A stretch of DNA of 64,000 nucleotides from Catenulispora sp. MAP5-51 (GCF_041261205.1 NZ_JBGCCH010000005.1:186001-250000); one strand, 5' to 3'. Shown: positions 35,390-44,057, counted from the first letter of the stretch. Numbers and translations: made by a program. Notes: generated by a model from the sequence alone, not told the origin.

Positions 35390-36685
35390 TCAGCGCCGAG
35401 CGAATCGCCTGACCAGCACCAGCCCACCGGCCACCAGCACCAGCCCGCCCGAGGCGGCGCCGGCCAGCATCGGCGTCGACATGCCGGTGAACGCCAGGCC
35501 GCCGTGCTTGACGCAGCCGCCTGACTTGTCAGCCGGGCCGCAGCATCGGTCGGGCCTCGTCGTCGAGTGGCCGGAGCAGCATCCTGCCGAGTGCGGTCCG
35601 CAGCAGGTGCTCGGTCCGGAGCAGCACCCGGTCGCATGGGGTCCGCAGCAGCTGTTCGCCGAGCCCGCCTTGTCCGAGCAGCACTGGCTGCCGCTCTTGT
35701 CCGTGCAGCACTGGCTCGTCTTGTCCGTGCAGCACCAGCTGCCGCTCTTGTCCGTGCAGCACTGGCTCGTCTTGTCCGAGCAGCACCAGCTGCCGCTCTT
35801 GTCCGAGCAGCACCCGCTCGTCTTGTCCGAGCAGCACCCGCTCGTCTTGTCCGCGCAGCACCCGCTCGTCTTGTCCGAGCAGCACCCGCTCGTCTTGTCC
35901 GCGCAGCACCCGCTCGCCTTGTCCGCGCAGCACCCGCTCGTCTTGTCCGCGCAGCACTGGCTTGTCTTGTCCGCGCAGCACCGGCTCGCCTTGTCCGAGC
36001 AGCAGCCGCTACCGCTACCACTGCCGCCCTTACCGGCTCCGCAGCAGTTCTCTTCCGCCCCCGCGGATCCGCCCACGCACCCGTTCGCGACCGGCGCCTT
36101 CCCCGGGTCCGCGGGCGCGTGGTTCGGCGGGTCCGCCGGGTCGGCCGGGTCCCGGGGCGGCGGGGCGAACGTCGGGGGGTGTGGCGGGCGTCCGGAGGCC
36201 GGGTCCGGGGCCAGCGGCGGGTGGAAGGCCGGGGCGCGCGGCGGGGGCGGGGGCGGGGGCAGGAAGCCGTTGTAGTGCAGGGAAGTGGTGCGCAGCAGAG
36301 GACCCTCGCTGGGGACGTTCGCGGTCGCGCGGGCCACCAGGGTGTGGAAGCCGACTGCCGCGGTGACCAGGGCCGTGCACTGCAGGGACTGGTCCGGTTC
36401 CAGGGACAGGTGCCCGTTCTGGCCGGCCGGGCAGGTCACCGGCAGGGGGCGCGGGTCCAGGTCGCGGAGGCTGATCGTGATATCGCGCAGGTCGGCCTCG
36501 CCGGGGGTGTCGGCCAGAGTGATGTGCACCGTGTGCCTGGTGCCGACCAGGAGGCGCTGGTCCTGGCCGTCCATCGTGGCGGTCAGGGTCATGCCCGCGC
36601 CGCCGCCGGCGAACGCCGGGGTGGCGGCGGCGAGCGTCGGGGCAAGGCTGAGACCGACCGCCAGCAGTAATCGCAAAGTACGCAT
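35390..36685 (-). CDS. Secreted Cys-pair repeat protein with LAFTG cell-wall sorting signal
   Basis: 431 residues. Signal peptide 1-26; a beta-rich, Ig-like domain at about 30-125 with two Cys (85, 103); a proline-rich stalk at about 142-195. From 214 to 382 there are 20 Cys-Cys pairs, mostly in C-C-x-D-K-T-S-x units spaced exactly 8 residues (228-292) and then alternating 9 and 8. The C-terminus is L-A-F-T-G (397-401), a hydrophobic helix and R-R-F-A-R-R, i.e. a class E-type sortase signal. No sortase gene is in the window. I know of no named family. It probably forms a cross-linked or metal-rich surface stalk; this is inference. Confidence 0.8.
   Translation of the reverse strand: MRTLRLLLAVGLSLAPTLAAATPAFAGGGAGMTLTATMDGQDQRLLVGTRHTVHITLADTPGEADLRDITISLRDLDPRPLPVTCPAGQNGHLSLEPDQSLQCTALVTAAVGFHTLVARATANVPSEGPLLRTTSLHYNGFLPPPPPPPRAPAFHPPLAPDPASGRPPHPPTFAPPPRDPADPADPPNHAPADPGKAPVANGCVGGSAGAEENCCGAGKGGSGSGSGCCSDKASRCCADKTSQCCADKTSGCCADKASGCCADKTSGCCSDKTSGCCADKTSGCCSDKTSGCCSDKSGSWCCSDKTSQCCTDKSGSWCCTDKTSQCCTDKSGSQCCSDKAGSANSCCGPHATGCCSGPSTCCGPHSAGCCSGHSTTRPDRCCGPADKSGGCVKHGGLAFTGMSTPMLAGAASGGLVLVAGGLVLVRRFARR
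35651..36004 (-). repeat. 24/27-bp coding tandem array of Cys-Cys repeats
   Basis: Near-identical 24-bp units (core TTGTCCGAGCAGCACCCGCT as read on the plus strand) encode C-C-x-D-K-T-S-x; the units nearest the 3' end are longer by one codon. The units are similar enough to recombine, so copy number may vary among strains. Confidence 0.9.
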
Positions 36686-36787
36686 GCTTCCAGATATGGG
36701 AAGCGCGGTACTGCGTTATGTCCGGCGCGCCGTCAGTTCCCACCGATGGACCACTCTTCGACCGAGCGTCCACTCATCCGATGGTCC

Positions 36788-37489
36788 TCACGGTTGAAAC
36801 CGGTACCCCATCCCCGGCTCTGTCAGCAGATGCGCCGGCCGTGACGGCTCGCGCTCGAGTTTGCGCCGCAGCTTCGTGAAGTGGAACCGCAGCAGCGGCG
36901 TGTCGTTCTCGTACCCGTGCCCCCACACCTCGGTGAGCAGCTGCCGCGCCGACACCAGCCGCCCGGCGTTCTTCAACAGCACCTCGACGATGCCCCACTC
37001 GGTCGGCGTCAGGTGAACCGTCGGCGGCACCGTCTGCGGCGCCTCCGGCACCCGGGTGATGGTGTGCGAGGCCACGTCCACGTCGAAGTCCCCGACCCGC
37101 TGCACCGCCGTCTTGGGCGCGTTGCGGTCGGCGTGCCGGCGCGCCACCCGCAGCCGGGCCAGCAGCTCCTCCATCGAGAACGGCTTGGTCAGGTAGTCGT
37201 CGGCGCCGGCGTCCAGGGCCTCGACCTTGTCCGAGGCGTCGGCGCGGCCGGAGAGCACCACGATCGGCACCTCCGTCCAGCCCCGCAGCCCCTTGATCAC
37301 CTCGGCGCCGTCCAGGTCCGGCAGACCCAGGTCGAGCACCACCAGGTCGGGCAGCGTGCGCGCGGCTATGGCCAGCGCCGAGGTGCCGTCGACGGCGGTG
37401 ACCACGTCGTACTTGCGGGCGGTCAGGTTGATCCGCAGCGCGCGCAGCAGCTGCGGTTCGTCGTCGACCACCAGGACCTTGATCATCAT
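36788..37489 (-). CDS. kdpE: KdpE response regulator (OmpR/PhoB family)
   Basis: 233 residues. The receiver has D-D (9-10), phospho-acceptor Asp53 and Lys102 in L-T-K-P-F. The winged-helix output domain has L-T-P-T-E-W, V-W-G-H-G-Y and R-R-K-L-E. It activates the kdp operon when KdpD senses low potassium. Its ATG overlaps the kdpD stop (ATGA at 37489-37486), so the two are translationally coupled. OmpR-type regulators bind direct repeats, matching the box found in this region. Confidence 0.92.
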   Translation of the reverse strand: MMIKVLVVDDEPQLLRALRINLTARKYDVVTAVDGTSALAIAARTLPDLVVLDLGLPDLDGAEVIKGLRGWTEVPIVVLSGRADASDKVEALDAGADDYLTKPFSMEELLARLRVARRHADRNAPKTAVQRVGDFDVDVASHTITRVPEAPQTVPPTVHLTPTEWGIVEVLLKNAGRLVSARQLLTEVWGHGYENDTPLLRFHFTKLRRKLEREPSRPAHLLTEPGMGYRFQP

Positions 37490-40140
37490 CGGGCGGGCTC
37501 CTCAGCAGCGATGCCGGCGGCGGTGTCCGCGGTGGTGTTCTCGGCGCCGCCGGAGTCATCCTCGTCCCCGGCCATACCCGCCGCGGGCAGCGAAACCACC
37601 ATCGTCATCCCGCCGCCGGGCGTCTCCTCGGGCGTGAGCGTGCCGCCCATGGCCTCCACCAGCCCCCGGGACAGCGCCAGTCCCAGGCCCACGCCGGTGG
37701 TGTTGTCCCGGTCCCCGAGGCGCTGGAACGGCGTGAAGACCCGCTCCCAGTCCTCCGGCCGGATCCCCGGCCCGCGGTCGGTCACCCGCAGCTCCACCCT
37801 TCCCCCCAGCTCCGAAGCGGTGAGCAGGACCGGCCGGATCAGCGAGCCGTACTTCAGGGCGTTGGCGATCAGGTTCGCCACGGCCCGCTCCAGCAGCACC
37901 GGGTCGGCCAGCACGTCCGGCACCCCGGACAGCTGCCCGAACTGCACCTTGGACCGGTCCTCGATGCCCAGGCTGTCCAGCGCCATCATGGCCACGTCCT
38001 CCACGGCCACGTCCTCCAGCCGCAGGTTCAGCGCCCCGGCCTGCAGCCGGCTCATGTCCAGCAGGTTCTCCACCAGGCGCGAGAGCCGGTCCAGCGACTC
38101 CTCGGCGCCGGCCAGCAGCTCGGCCCGGTCCTGCTCGGACCACTGCACCGTGGTGTCGCGCAGCGAGGCCACCGACAGCTTCGCGGCGGCCAGCGGCGTG
38201 CGCAGGTCGTGCGAGACCGCGGCCAGCAGCGCCGTGCGCATCTTGTCCGCGGCCGCCAGCGGCACCGCCTCGGCCGCCTGCCGGGCCAGCCGCGAGCGCT
38301 CCAGCGCCACCGCCGCCTGCGCCGCGAACGCGGTGAGCACGTGCTGGTCGGCGGCCGGCAGCGCGCGCCCGCGCAGCACCAGCATCGCGTCCGGGCCGGC
38401 CTGCACCACCACGTCGCCCTCGCCGGGCGCGCGGCACGGCATCGTGCCGGTGCCGGAGGTCGCCGCCACGATCCGCCACGCGTCCGGGTCGTCCGTCTCG
38501 TCCGGCAGCACCGGGATGCTGGGGTCGACCCGCTCCAGCAGCGCCACCGACTCCATGCCGAACGTCTCCCGGAACCGGCCCAGCAGCGCCCCGATGGCCT
38601 CGTCGCCCCGCAGCACCGAGCGCGCCAGCTCCGAGAGCGTCTCGGCCTCCGCCGAGGCCTTCCCGGCCCGCCGCTCCTGCCGCGAGGCGAAGTCCACGAC
38701 CGAGGCCACGATCAGCGCCACCAGCGCGAACACCACCAGCGCGACGATGTTCTGCGGGTCGTTGATGGTCAGCCGGTATATCGGCCGGATGAAGTAGTAA
38801 TTCAGCAGCAGCGAGGCGGTCAGGGAGGCGAAGAACGCCGAGAGCAGGCCGCCCAGGCGCGCCACCGCGACCACCCCGGCCAGGAAGATCAGCACCTGGT
38901 TGGTCAGGTTCAGCTCCGAGCGCAGGCTCGCCAGGATCATGGTGAGCACGATCGGCACGATCAGCCCGGCCACCGGCCCCCACCAGCGCGGCCCCGTCTC
39001 CGGCTGCCTGGCCACCCGCTTGATCCAGGCCAGCCGGCTCTGGTCGGCCGCCGAGCGCTCGTGGGTGACCATGTGCACGTCGATGTCGCCGGACTGCTGC
39101 ACCACGGTCTCGCCGATCCCGTAGCCGCCCAGGAACCGCTCCAGCCGGCCCCGCCGCGACACCCCGACCACCAGCTGCGTGGCGTTCTCGGCGCGCGCGA
39201 ACTGCAACAGCGCGTTGGGGATGTCATCGCCGACCACCGAGTGGAAGGTGCCGCCCAGGGACTCCACCAGGTCCCGCTGCTCGGCCAGCAGCGCCGGCGA
39301 GGCGCCGGTCAGTCCGTCGGAGCGGGCCACGTGCACGGCCAGCAGGTCCGAGCCCTTGGCGCCGAGCCGCTGCGCGATGCGCGCGCCGCGGCGGATCAGC
39401 GTGGCGCCCTCCGGGCCGCCGGTCAGCGCGACCACGACCCGCTCCCGGGTCTCCCAGACCTTGTCGATGCCGTGCTGGTCGCGGTAGTGCTGCAGCGCCT
39501 CGTCCACCCGGCCGGCGACCCACAGCAGGGCCAGCTCGCGCAGCGCGCCGAGGTTGCCGGGCCGGAAGTAGTTCGACAGCGCGGCGTCGATCTTCTCCGG
39601 CTTGTAGATGTTGCCGTGCGCCATCCGGCGGCGCAGGGCCTCCGGCGCCATGTCGATCAGCTCGATCTGGTCCGCCGAGCGCACCACCTCGTCCGGTACC
39701 GTCTCCCGCTGCGGGACCCCGGTGATCTTCTGGACGACGTCGTTCAGCGACTCCAGGTGCTGGACGTTGACCGAGGCTATGACGTCGATCCCGGCGGCCA
39801 GCAGGTCCTCGACGTCCTGCCAGCGCTTGGCGTTGCGCGAGCCCGGGATGTTGGTGTGCGCGAGCTCGTCGATCATCACCACCGACGGCTGCCGCTCCAG
39901 GATGGCCTCGACGTCCATCTCCTCGAACTCCGAGCCCCGGTACTCCATTCGGCGGCGCGGCACGATCTCCAGGCCGTCCAGCATGGCCTCGGTGTGCGGC
40001 CGGTCGTGCGTCTCCACGAAGCCCACGACCACGTCGCCGCCCCGCTCGGCGCGCCGCTGGGCCTCGTCGAGCATGTGGTACGTCTTGCCGACACCGGGCG
40101 CGGCGCCCAGGTAGACGCGCAGCTTTCCGCGAGTGCTCAT
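37486..40140 (-). CDS. kdpD: KdpD potassium-responsive sensor histidine kinase
   Basis: 884 residues. The N-terminal KdpD domain has a Walker A G-A-A-P-G-V-G-K-T (12-20) and M-I-D-E-L-A-H-T-N. A universal-stress-protein-like domain follows (about 245-365), then four membrane helices (about 400-490), a GAF-like region, and the kinase with V-S-H-D-L-R-T-P-L (phospho-His about 645) and N-, G1- and G2-boxes (N-A-L-K-Y, D-R-G-P-G-I, G-V-G-L-G-L-A). ATG 40140 has AGAGGTGA upstream. It is divergent from the SAV_915-family gene, with a KdpE-like box in between. Confidence 0.95.
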   Translation of the reverse strand: MSTRGKLRVYLGAAPGVGKTYHMLDEAQRRAERGGDVVVGFVETHDRPHTEAMLDGLEIVPRRRMEYRGSEFEEMDVEAILERQPSVVMIDELAHTNIPGSRNAKRWQDVEDLLAAGIDVIASVNVQHLESLNDVVQKITGVPQRETVPDEVVRSADQIELIDMAPEALRRRMAHGNIYKPEKIDAALSNYFRPGNLGALRELALLWVAGRVDEALQHYRDQHGIDKVWETRERVVVALTGGPEGATLIRRGARIAQRLGAKGSDLLAVHVARSDGLTGASPALLAEQRDLVESLGGTFHSVVGDDIPNALLQFARAENATQLVVGVSRRGRLERFLGGYGIGETVVQQSGDIDVHMVTHERSAADQSRLAWIKRVARQPETGPRWWGPVAGLIVPIVLTMILASLRSELNLTNQVLIFLAGVVAVARLGGLLSAFFASLTASLLLNYYFIRPIYRLTINDPQNIVALVVFALVALIVASVVDFASRQERRAGKASAEAETLSELARSVLRGDEAIGALLGRFRETFGMESVALLERVDPSIPVLPDETDDPDAWRIVAATSGTGTMPCRAPGEGDVVVQAGPDAMLVLRGRALPAADQHVLTAFAAQAAVALERSRLARQAAEAVPLAAADKMRTALLAAVSHDLRTPLAAAKLSVASLRDTTVQWSEQDRAELLAGAEESLDRLSRLVENLLDMSRLQAGALNLRLEDVAVEDVAMMALDSLGIEDRSKVQFGQLSGVPDVLADPVLLERAVANLIANALKYGSLIRPVLLTASELGGRVELRVTDRGPGIRPEDWERVFTPFQRLGDRDNTTGVGLGLALSRGLVEAMGGTLTPEETPGGGMTMVVSLPAAGMAGDEDDSGGAENTTADTAAGIAAEEPAR

Positions 40141-40388
40141 CGCACCGTCACCTCTGTCACCACAGCCACGCACTGATCGTCCCACGTGCGCGAATGGCTG
40201 GATAACCGCCGGCGTTTGCATCTCGTTTGCGATTGGCCGCCGGAGCTGCATCGTGACCGGGTTCACAAGGTCCGCTTGCGGGGTGTGGGCGTTCCGGGCG
40301 GGTCCGCTTGGGTCGTGTTGGCGGGTCTGCCGGCGGCGGTTCCGGGCTCCTACTTTCGGAAGGGAAGAGCGGAAAGAAGGAGCACATC
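40141..40388. promoter_or_regulatory. Divergent kdpD / SAV_915 promoter region
   Basis: 248 bp carrying the two leftward and rightward promoters. The direct-repeat box at 40214-40231 is the main visible signal; no other gene is seen. Confidence 0.5.
40214..40231 (+). promoter_or_regulatory. KdpE-like box, site A
   Basis: GTTTGCATCTCGTTTGCG contains TTTGC at 40215 and again at 40226, exactly 11 bp apart, the spacing typical of OmpR/PhoB-family regulators. It lies 74 bp before kdpD. Confidence 0.6.
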
Positions 40389-40745
40389 ATGGACACCACC
40401 GTTCTGGTTCCCGTCCGAGTCGGGCGTTGTGGGGCGATCGCGGTGCGGACCGGGCGTCTGCCCGACGGACAGCGGGTCGGACTCGCGTTCAGTAATCCGG
40501 CGGCTCTGGCCGAGGTGTTCGGTTCCGACCAGGGCTGGATTTCGTTGAACCCGCGGATGGCGCGGACGATGCTGGCCGAGGCCGGTGCCCAGGAGATGCG
40601 GATCGACGCGGTCCTGTTCGCTCCGGAGCCGGAGCCGATCCAGGTCGCCGTCGCCCCGAAGCCGCTGGTCGCGCTGCAGACGATCGTCCCCGCGCGCCGG
40701 CGTGCCGGCACCCGCATCCGGCTGGCGGCCCGCCATGCCCACTGA
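40389..40745 (+). CDS. SAV_915-family protein
   Basis: 118 residues. The N-terminus T-V-L-V-P-V-R-V-G, followed by L-P-D-G-Q-R-V-G-L-A-F and A-A-L-A-E-V-F-G, matches this small actinobacterial family of unknown function. The start ATG 40389 has AAGGAG upstream. It overlaps the next small gene by 11 bp. The upstream KdpE-like box suggests potassium-linked control. Confidence 0.75.
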   Translation: MDTTVLVPVRVGRCGAIAVRTGRLPDGQRVGLAFSNPAALAEVFGSDQGWISLNPRMARTMLAEAGAQEMRIDAVLFAPEPEPIQVAVAPKPLVALQTIVPARRRAGTRIRLAARHAH

Positions 40746-40902
40746 ACACCGCTCCCCCGAATCCGCGCCGCACGTCTGGTACTGCGGCTGCCCCGACGAC
40801 GAATGCGACTGCGATGAAGAACCGACTGCGGGTGCCCAGCACGACGACGCCGTGGCCGCTGACCACGACGAAGACCCCTTCTTCACCCACTGCCACCGAT
40901 GA
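40735..40902 (+). CDS. Small acidic cysteine-rich protein (putative)
   Basis: 55 residues: an acidic core with W-Y-C-G-C-P-D-D-E-C-D-C-D-E-E and a final H-C-H. Four closely spaced Cys and several His suggest metal binding. Codon third positions are strongly G/C, favouring a real gene. It starts inside the end of the SAV_915 gene and its last part overlaps the beginning of the LysA-like gene in another frame. No clear ribosome site, so translation would be coupled. Confidence 0.5.
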   Translation: MPTEHRSPESAPHVWYCGCPDDECDCDEEPTAGAQHDDAVAADHDEDPFFTHCHR

Positions 40903-42172
40903 GGGCGATCTGGCGGTCGGCGGCGTCCGCCTGGCGGAGATCGCGGCGACGTACGGCACTCCTGCTTACGTCCTCGACGAGGCCGACGTCCGGGCCAGGG
41001 CCCGCGCCTATCGTGCCGCTCTGCCCGAAGCTGAGATCGCCTATGCCGGCAAGGCATTCCTCTGCCGGGCGATGATCGGCTGGATCCAGGCCGAGGGGCT
41101 GTCGCTGGACGTCTGCTCCGGCGGCGAGCTCGCGCTGGCCCGGCACGTCGGGTTCCCCGCGGAGCGGATCGTGTTGCACGGCAACGCCAAGACGCCGCGC
41201 GACGTGCAGGACGCGCTCGCCTACGGCGTGGGGCGCGTCGTCGTGGACTCCACCTACGAGATCACGCAACTCGCGGTGGCCGCGCATCCGGGGCGCCCGC
41301 AGAAGGTACTGATCCGGGTCACGCCCGGAGTGGATGCCCATACTCACAATGCAGTCGCCACCGGGGTCGAGGACCAGAAGTTCGGCTTCTCACTGGCCAC
41401 CGGTGCAGCCGCCGACGCGGTCCGCCAAGTCCTGCACTGGCAGCTCACGGAACGCCCGGCGCTCGAACTGGCCGGTCTGCACTGCCACCTCGGCAGCCAG
41501 ATCACCTCCGTGGACGTCTTCGCCGAGGCCGCGCGGCGTCTGATCGCGCTGATGGCGTGGATCCGCGACGAGTACGGCGTCACGCTGCCCGAACTCGACC
41601 TCGGCGGCGGCCACGCGGTCGGCTACCGCGAGGGCGAGGCGGACTTCGACCTGGAGCAGTACGCGCGCACCATTCGCGCCGTGATCACGAAAGCCTGCCT
41701 CCAGCACCGGCTGCCGGTGCCGAAGCTGACCGTCGAACCCGGCCGCGCGATCGTGGCCCGCGCCGGCGTGACGCTCTACAGGGTCCTGACCATGAAGCGC
41801 ATCCCCGGCGTCCGGACCTTCGTGGCCGTCGACGGCGGCATGAGCGACAACCCGCGTCCCGCACTCTACGGCTCGGCCTACACCGCACGCCTCATCGGCC
41901 GCGCCTGCGCCGCCGAAACCGAGCCGATGACCGTGGTCGGACGCCACTGCGAGGCCGGCGACGTCATCGCACGCGACCTGCCGCTGCCGTCCGACCTGCG
42001 GCCCGGCGACCTGCTCGCGGTGCCGTGCACCGGGGCGTACCAGCACTCGATGGCCTCGACGTACAACCAGGTCTGCCGGCCTCCGGTGATCGCGGTGCGC
42101 GACGGCGTCGCCAGGGTGCTGATACGGCGCGAGACGCTGGAGGATCTGCAGGCGCGCGATGTGAGTCTGTGA
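40814..42172 (+). CDS. Diaminopimelate decarboxylase-like PLP enzyme (group IV decarboxylase)
   Basis: 452 residues. PLP-binding Lys in A-Y-A-G-K-A-F; H-L-G-S-Q-I; glycine-rich phosphate site L-G-G-G-H-A-V-G; E-P-G-R-A-I-V; active-site C-E-A-G-D-V-I and the C-terminal T-G-A-Y-Q-H-S-M. These fit LysA, which makes lysine from meso-diaminopimelate. It is not beside other lysine genes, so it may be a second copy or act on another amino acid. The first ~28 residues are atypical and overlap the 55-residue gene; GTG 40832 is an alternative start. Confidence 0.8.
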   Translation: MKNRLRVPSTTTPWPLTTTKTPSSPTATDEGDLAVGGVRLAEIAATYGTPAYVLDEADVRARARAYRAALPEAEIAYAGKAFLCRAMIGWIQAEGLSLDVCSGGELALARHVGFPAERIVLHGNAKTPRDVQDALAYGVGRVVVDSTYEITQLAVAAHPGRPQKVLIRVTPGVDAHTHNAVATGVEDQKFGFSLATGAAADAVRQVLHWQLTERPALELAGLHCHLGSQITSVDVFAEAARRLIALMAWIRDEYGVTLPELDLGGGHAVGYREGEADFDLEQYARTIRAVITKACLQHRLPVPKLTVEPGRAIVARAGVTLYRVLTMKRIPGVRTFVAVDGGMSDNPRPALYGSAYTARLIGRACAAETEPMTVVGRHCEAGDVIARDLPLPSDLRPGDLLAVPCTGAYQHSMASTYNQVCRPPVIAVRDGVARVLIRRETLEDLQARDVSL

Positions 42173-42259
42173 GCTGCTTCCGGCCAACCGCACCCGCGCC
42201 CCCACACTGACCCGCATATGAGTCCGAGGCGCCCAAAAACCGGCGCCGGTGCCGCTCCG

Positions 42260-43900
42260 TCACCCCGCCGCGACCGGCGCCGCCTCGTACACGACCTTTC
42301 CGCCGACCACGGTCATCACCGACTCCAGATCGGCCATCTCCGCCTCGGGCACGCTGAAGTAGTCCGCCGACAGCACCGCGAAGTCCGCGAGCATCCCCGG
42401 TTCCAGCGTCCCGCGCCGCCGCTGCTCGCCGGTGAACCAAGCGCTTCCCTCGGTGAACAGGCGCAGCGCCAGCGTCCGGTCCAGGCGGTCCTCCGGCCGC
42501 CACATCTCCAGGCCGCCGAGCGTCGTCCCGGTCGTGAACCACCGCAGCGCGCTCCACGGGTTGGCGTCGGCCATCCACGTCCCGTCCGTCCCGGCCCCGA
42601 CCGGCACGCCGCGCGTCAGCATCTCCATCACCGGCTGCGCGCGGCGGGCCGCTTCGGGGCCGTAGCGCTTCGAGAACTGCTCGCCGCGGTAGGCCATCCG
42701 GTGCTGCACCGTGATCCCGCCGCCGAGCGCCGCGACCCGGTCGATGGTCTCCGGCTCGATGGTCTCGGCGTGCTCCACGGCCCAGCGCAGGCCGTCGAAG
42801 GGGACGTCGCGGGCCACCTTCTCCAGCACTCCGAGGAAGCGCCGGATCGACTCGTCGTAGGTCGCGTGGAAGCTGAACGGCCAGCGCCGCTCCACCAGCA
42901 GCCGCACCACCGGCTCCAGGTGGCGCCCGAAGGCCGCGGAGAGCTCCGGCCGGGGCTGGGCGAAGTTGGAGAAGTCCACGCCGTCCAGGGTCAGCGCCTC
43001 GCCGACGCCGTTGAACCACAGCAGGTCGTCGCCGCCGAGGGTCAGGCCGTCCATCAGCGCGGCGAGCTCGTCGCGCTCCGAGCCGGGCTGGGAGGCGAAC
43101 ACGTTCAGCGCCGTCCGGACCGGCAGCCGGTTCTGCTCGCGCAGCGTCCGCAGTGCGCGGTAGCAGTCCGGGAAGCCGGTCGCCCCGGCGTCGATCGCGC
43201 CGGTCACGCCGCGGCGGCTCAGCTCGGTCAGGAACCGGTGCGTGGAGTCCACCTGCTCCTCCGGCCCCAGCCGCGGCGCCCCGAGCACGGCCAGCGCCAG
43301 CACCGCGGGGCTCGGCTTGGCGATCAGCAGCCCGGTGGGGTTCCCGGCCCGGTCGCGCTGGATCTCGCCGCCCGGCGGGTCCGGGGTGGTCTTGGTGTAG
43401 CCCAGCGCCCGCAGCGCCGCCTGATTCAGGAAAGCCCCGGTGTCCAGGAAGACCACCAGGACCGGGATGTCCGGCGACACCGACTCGATCTCCGCCGGGG
43501 TGGGCAGGCGGTGCTCGGCGAACTGCTCCTGCGACCAGCCGCCGATCACCTGGACCCACTGCCCGGGGGCGGCCTCGGCGGCGCGGACGGCGAGCAGGCG
43601 CAGGGCGTCGGCCAGGGAGGGCACGCCGTCCCAGCGGACCTGCAGGGCCCAGCCGTTGCCGGCGTCGGCCAGGTGCAGGTGCGAGTCGTGCAGGCCGGGG
43701 ACCACGACCCGGCCGGCCAGGTCGACCACCTCGGTGTCGGGGCCCAGCAGCGCCGAGGTCTCGCGGTCGTCGCCGGCCGCGGCGATCCGGTCGCCGGCCA
43801 CGGCCAGCGAGGAGACCACGCTGTCGGCGGCGTCCAGGGTGTGGACGCGGCCGCCGCGCAGGATCAGGTCGGCGTGGCGGATCACCGGTATGTCGCTCAC
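42260..43900 (-). CDS. Amidohydrolase-family protein (YtcJ-like, exoenzyme-regulatory type)
   Basis: 546 residues, metal-dependent TIM-barrel hydrolase. The metal-binding D-S-H-L-H-L motif is near residue 65 after V-V-P-G-L-H, later histidines lie in F-S-F-H-A-T-Y-D-E, V-E-H-A-E-T-I and V-Q-H-R-M-A, and a late Asp is in G-A-G-T-D-G-T. Substrate unknown; relatives act on amides or cyclic compounds. The GTG start at 43900 is chosen because an operator-like palindrome lies directly upstream. It is divergent from the kdp operon. Confidence 0.8.
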   Translation of the reverse strand: MSDIPVIRHADLILRGGRVHTLDAADSVVSSLAVAGDRIAAAGDDRETSALLGPDTEVVDLAGRVVVPGLHDSHLHLADAGNGWALQVRWDGVPSLADALRLLAVRAAEAAPGQWVQVIGGWSQEQFAEHRLPTPAEIESVSPDIPVLVVFLDTGAFLNQAALRALGYTKTTPDPPGGEIQRDRAGNPTGLLIAKPSPAVLALAVLGAPRLGPEEQVDSTHRFLTELSRRGVTGAIDAGATGFPDCYRALRTLREQNRLPVRTALNVFASQPGSERDELAALMDGLTLGGDDLLWFNGVGEALTLDGVDFSNFAQPRPELSAAFGRHLEPVVRLLVERRWPFSFHATYDESIRRFLGVLEKVARDVPFDGLRWAVEHAETIEPETIDRVAALGGGITVQHRMAYRGEQFSKRYGPEAARRAQPVMEMLTRGVPVGAGTDGTWMADANPWSALRWFTTGTTLGGLEMWRPEDRLDRTLALRLFTEGSAWFTGEQRRRGTLEPGMLADFAVLSADYFSVPEAEMADLESVMTVVGGKVVYEAAPVAAG

Positions 43901-43910
43901 CTCACGGATC

Positions 43911-43926
43911 GTAATCGTGCGATTAC
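43911..43926. promoter_or_regulatory. Palindrome between amidohydrolase and kdp genes
   Basis: GTAATCG-TG-CGATTAC is a perfect 7-bp inverted repeat with a 2-bp centre, only 11 bp before the amidohydrolase start. It is a probable operator for a dimeric regulator that is not encoded next to it. Confidence 0.55.
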
Positions 43927-43968
43927 CACGCCGCACGTTTGGGGGGTGTGCGCATCCGTGGCCAGTGC

Positions 43969-43986
43969 GCTTGCATCGCGCTTGCG
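43969..43986 (+). promoter_or_regulatory. KdpE-like box, site B
   Basis: GCTTGCATCGCGCTTGCG has CTTGC at 43970 and 43981, 11 bp apart. It lies 72 bp before the first gene of the kdpFABC transcript. Confidence 0.65.
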
Positions 43987-44057
43987 GGTCCGATCTGCGC
44001 GATCTGCGCGGGTTCACTGACTGGGGTAACCCCGTCCCCGATTCCAAGGAGCACCTG

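Noticed and set aside
35651-36004. Possible CRISPR-like array
   Set aside because: Units are directly adjacent without unique spacers and are coding; no cas genes.
35567-36670. Plus-strand frames with repeats opposite the Cys-pair gene
   Set aside because: All frames of a 24-bp repeat stay open together; only the minus frame has a signal peptide, periodic Cys pairs and a sorting signal.
43987-44057. Possible c-di-AMP riboswitch in the kdp leader
   Set aside because: Only a very short GGGG/CCCC pairing is visible; the space before the first gene is too small for the known structure.
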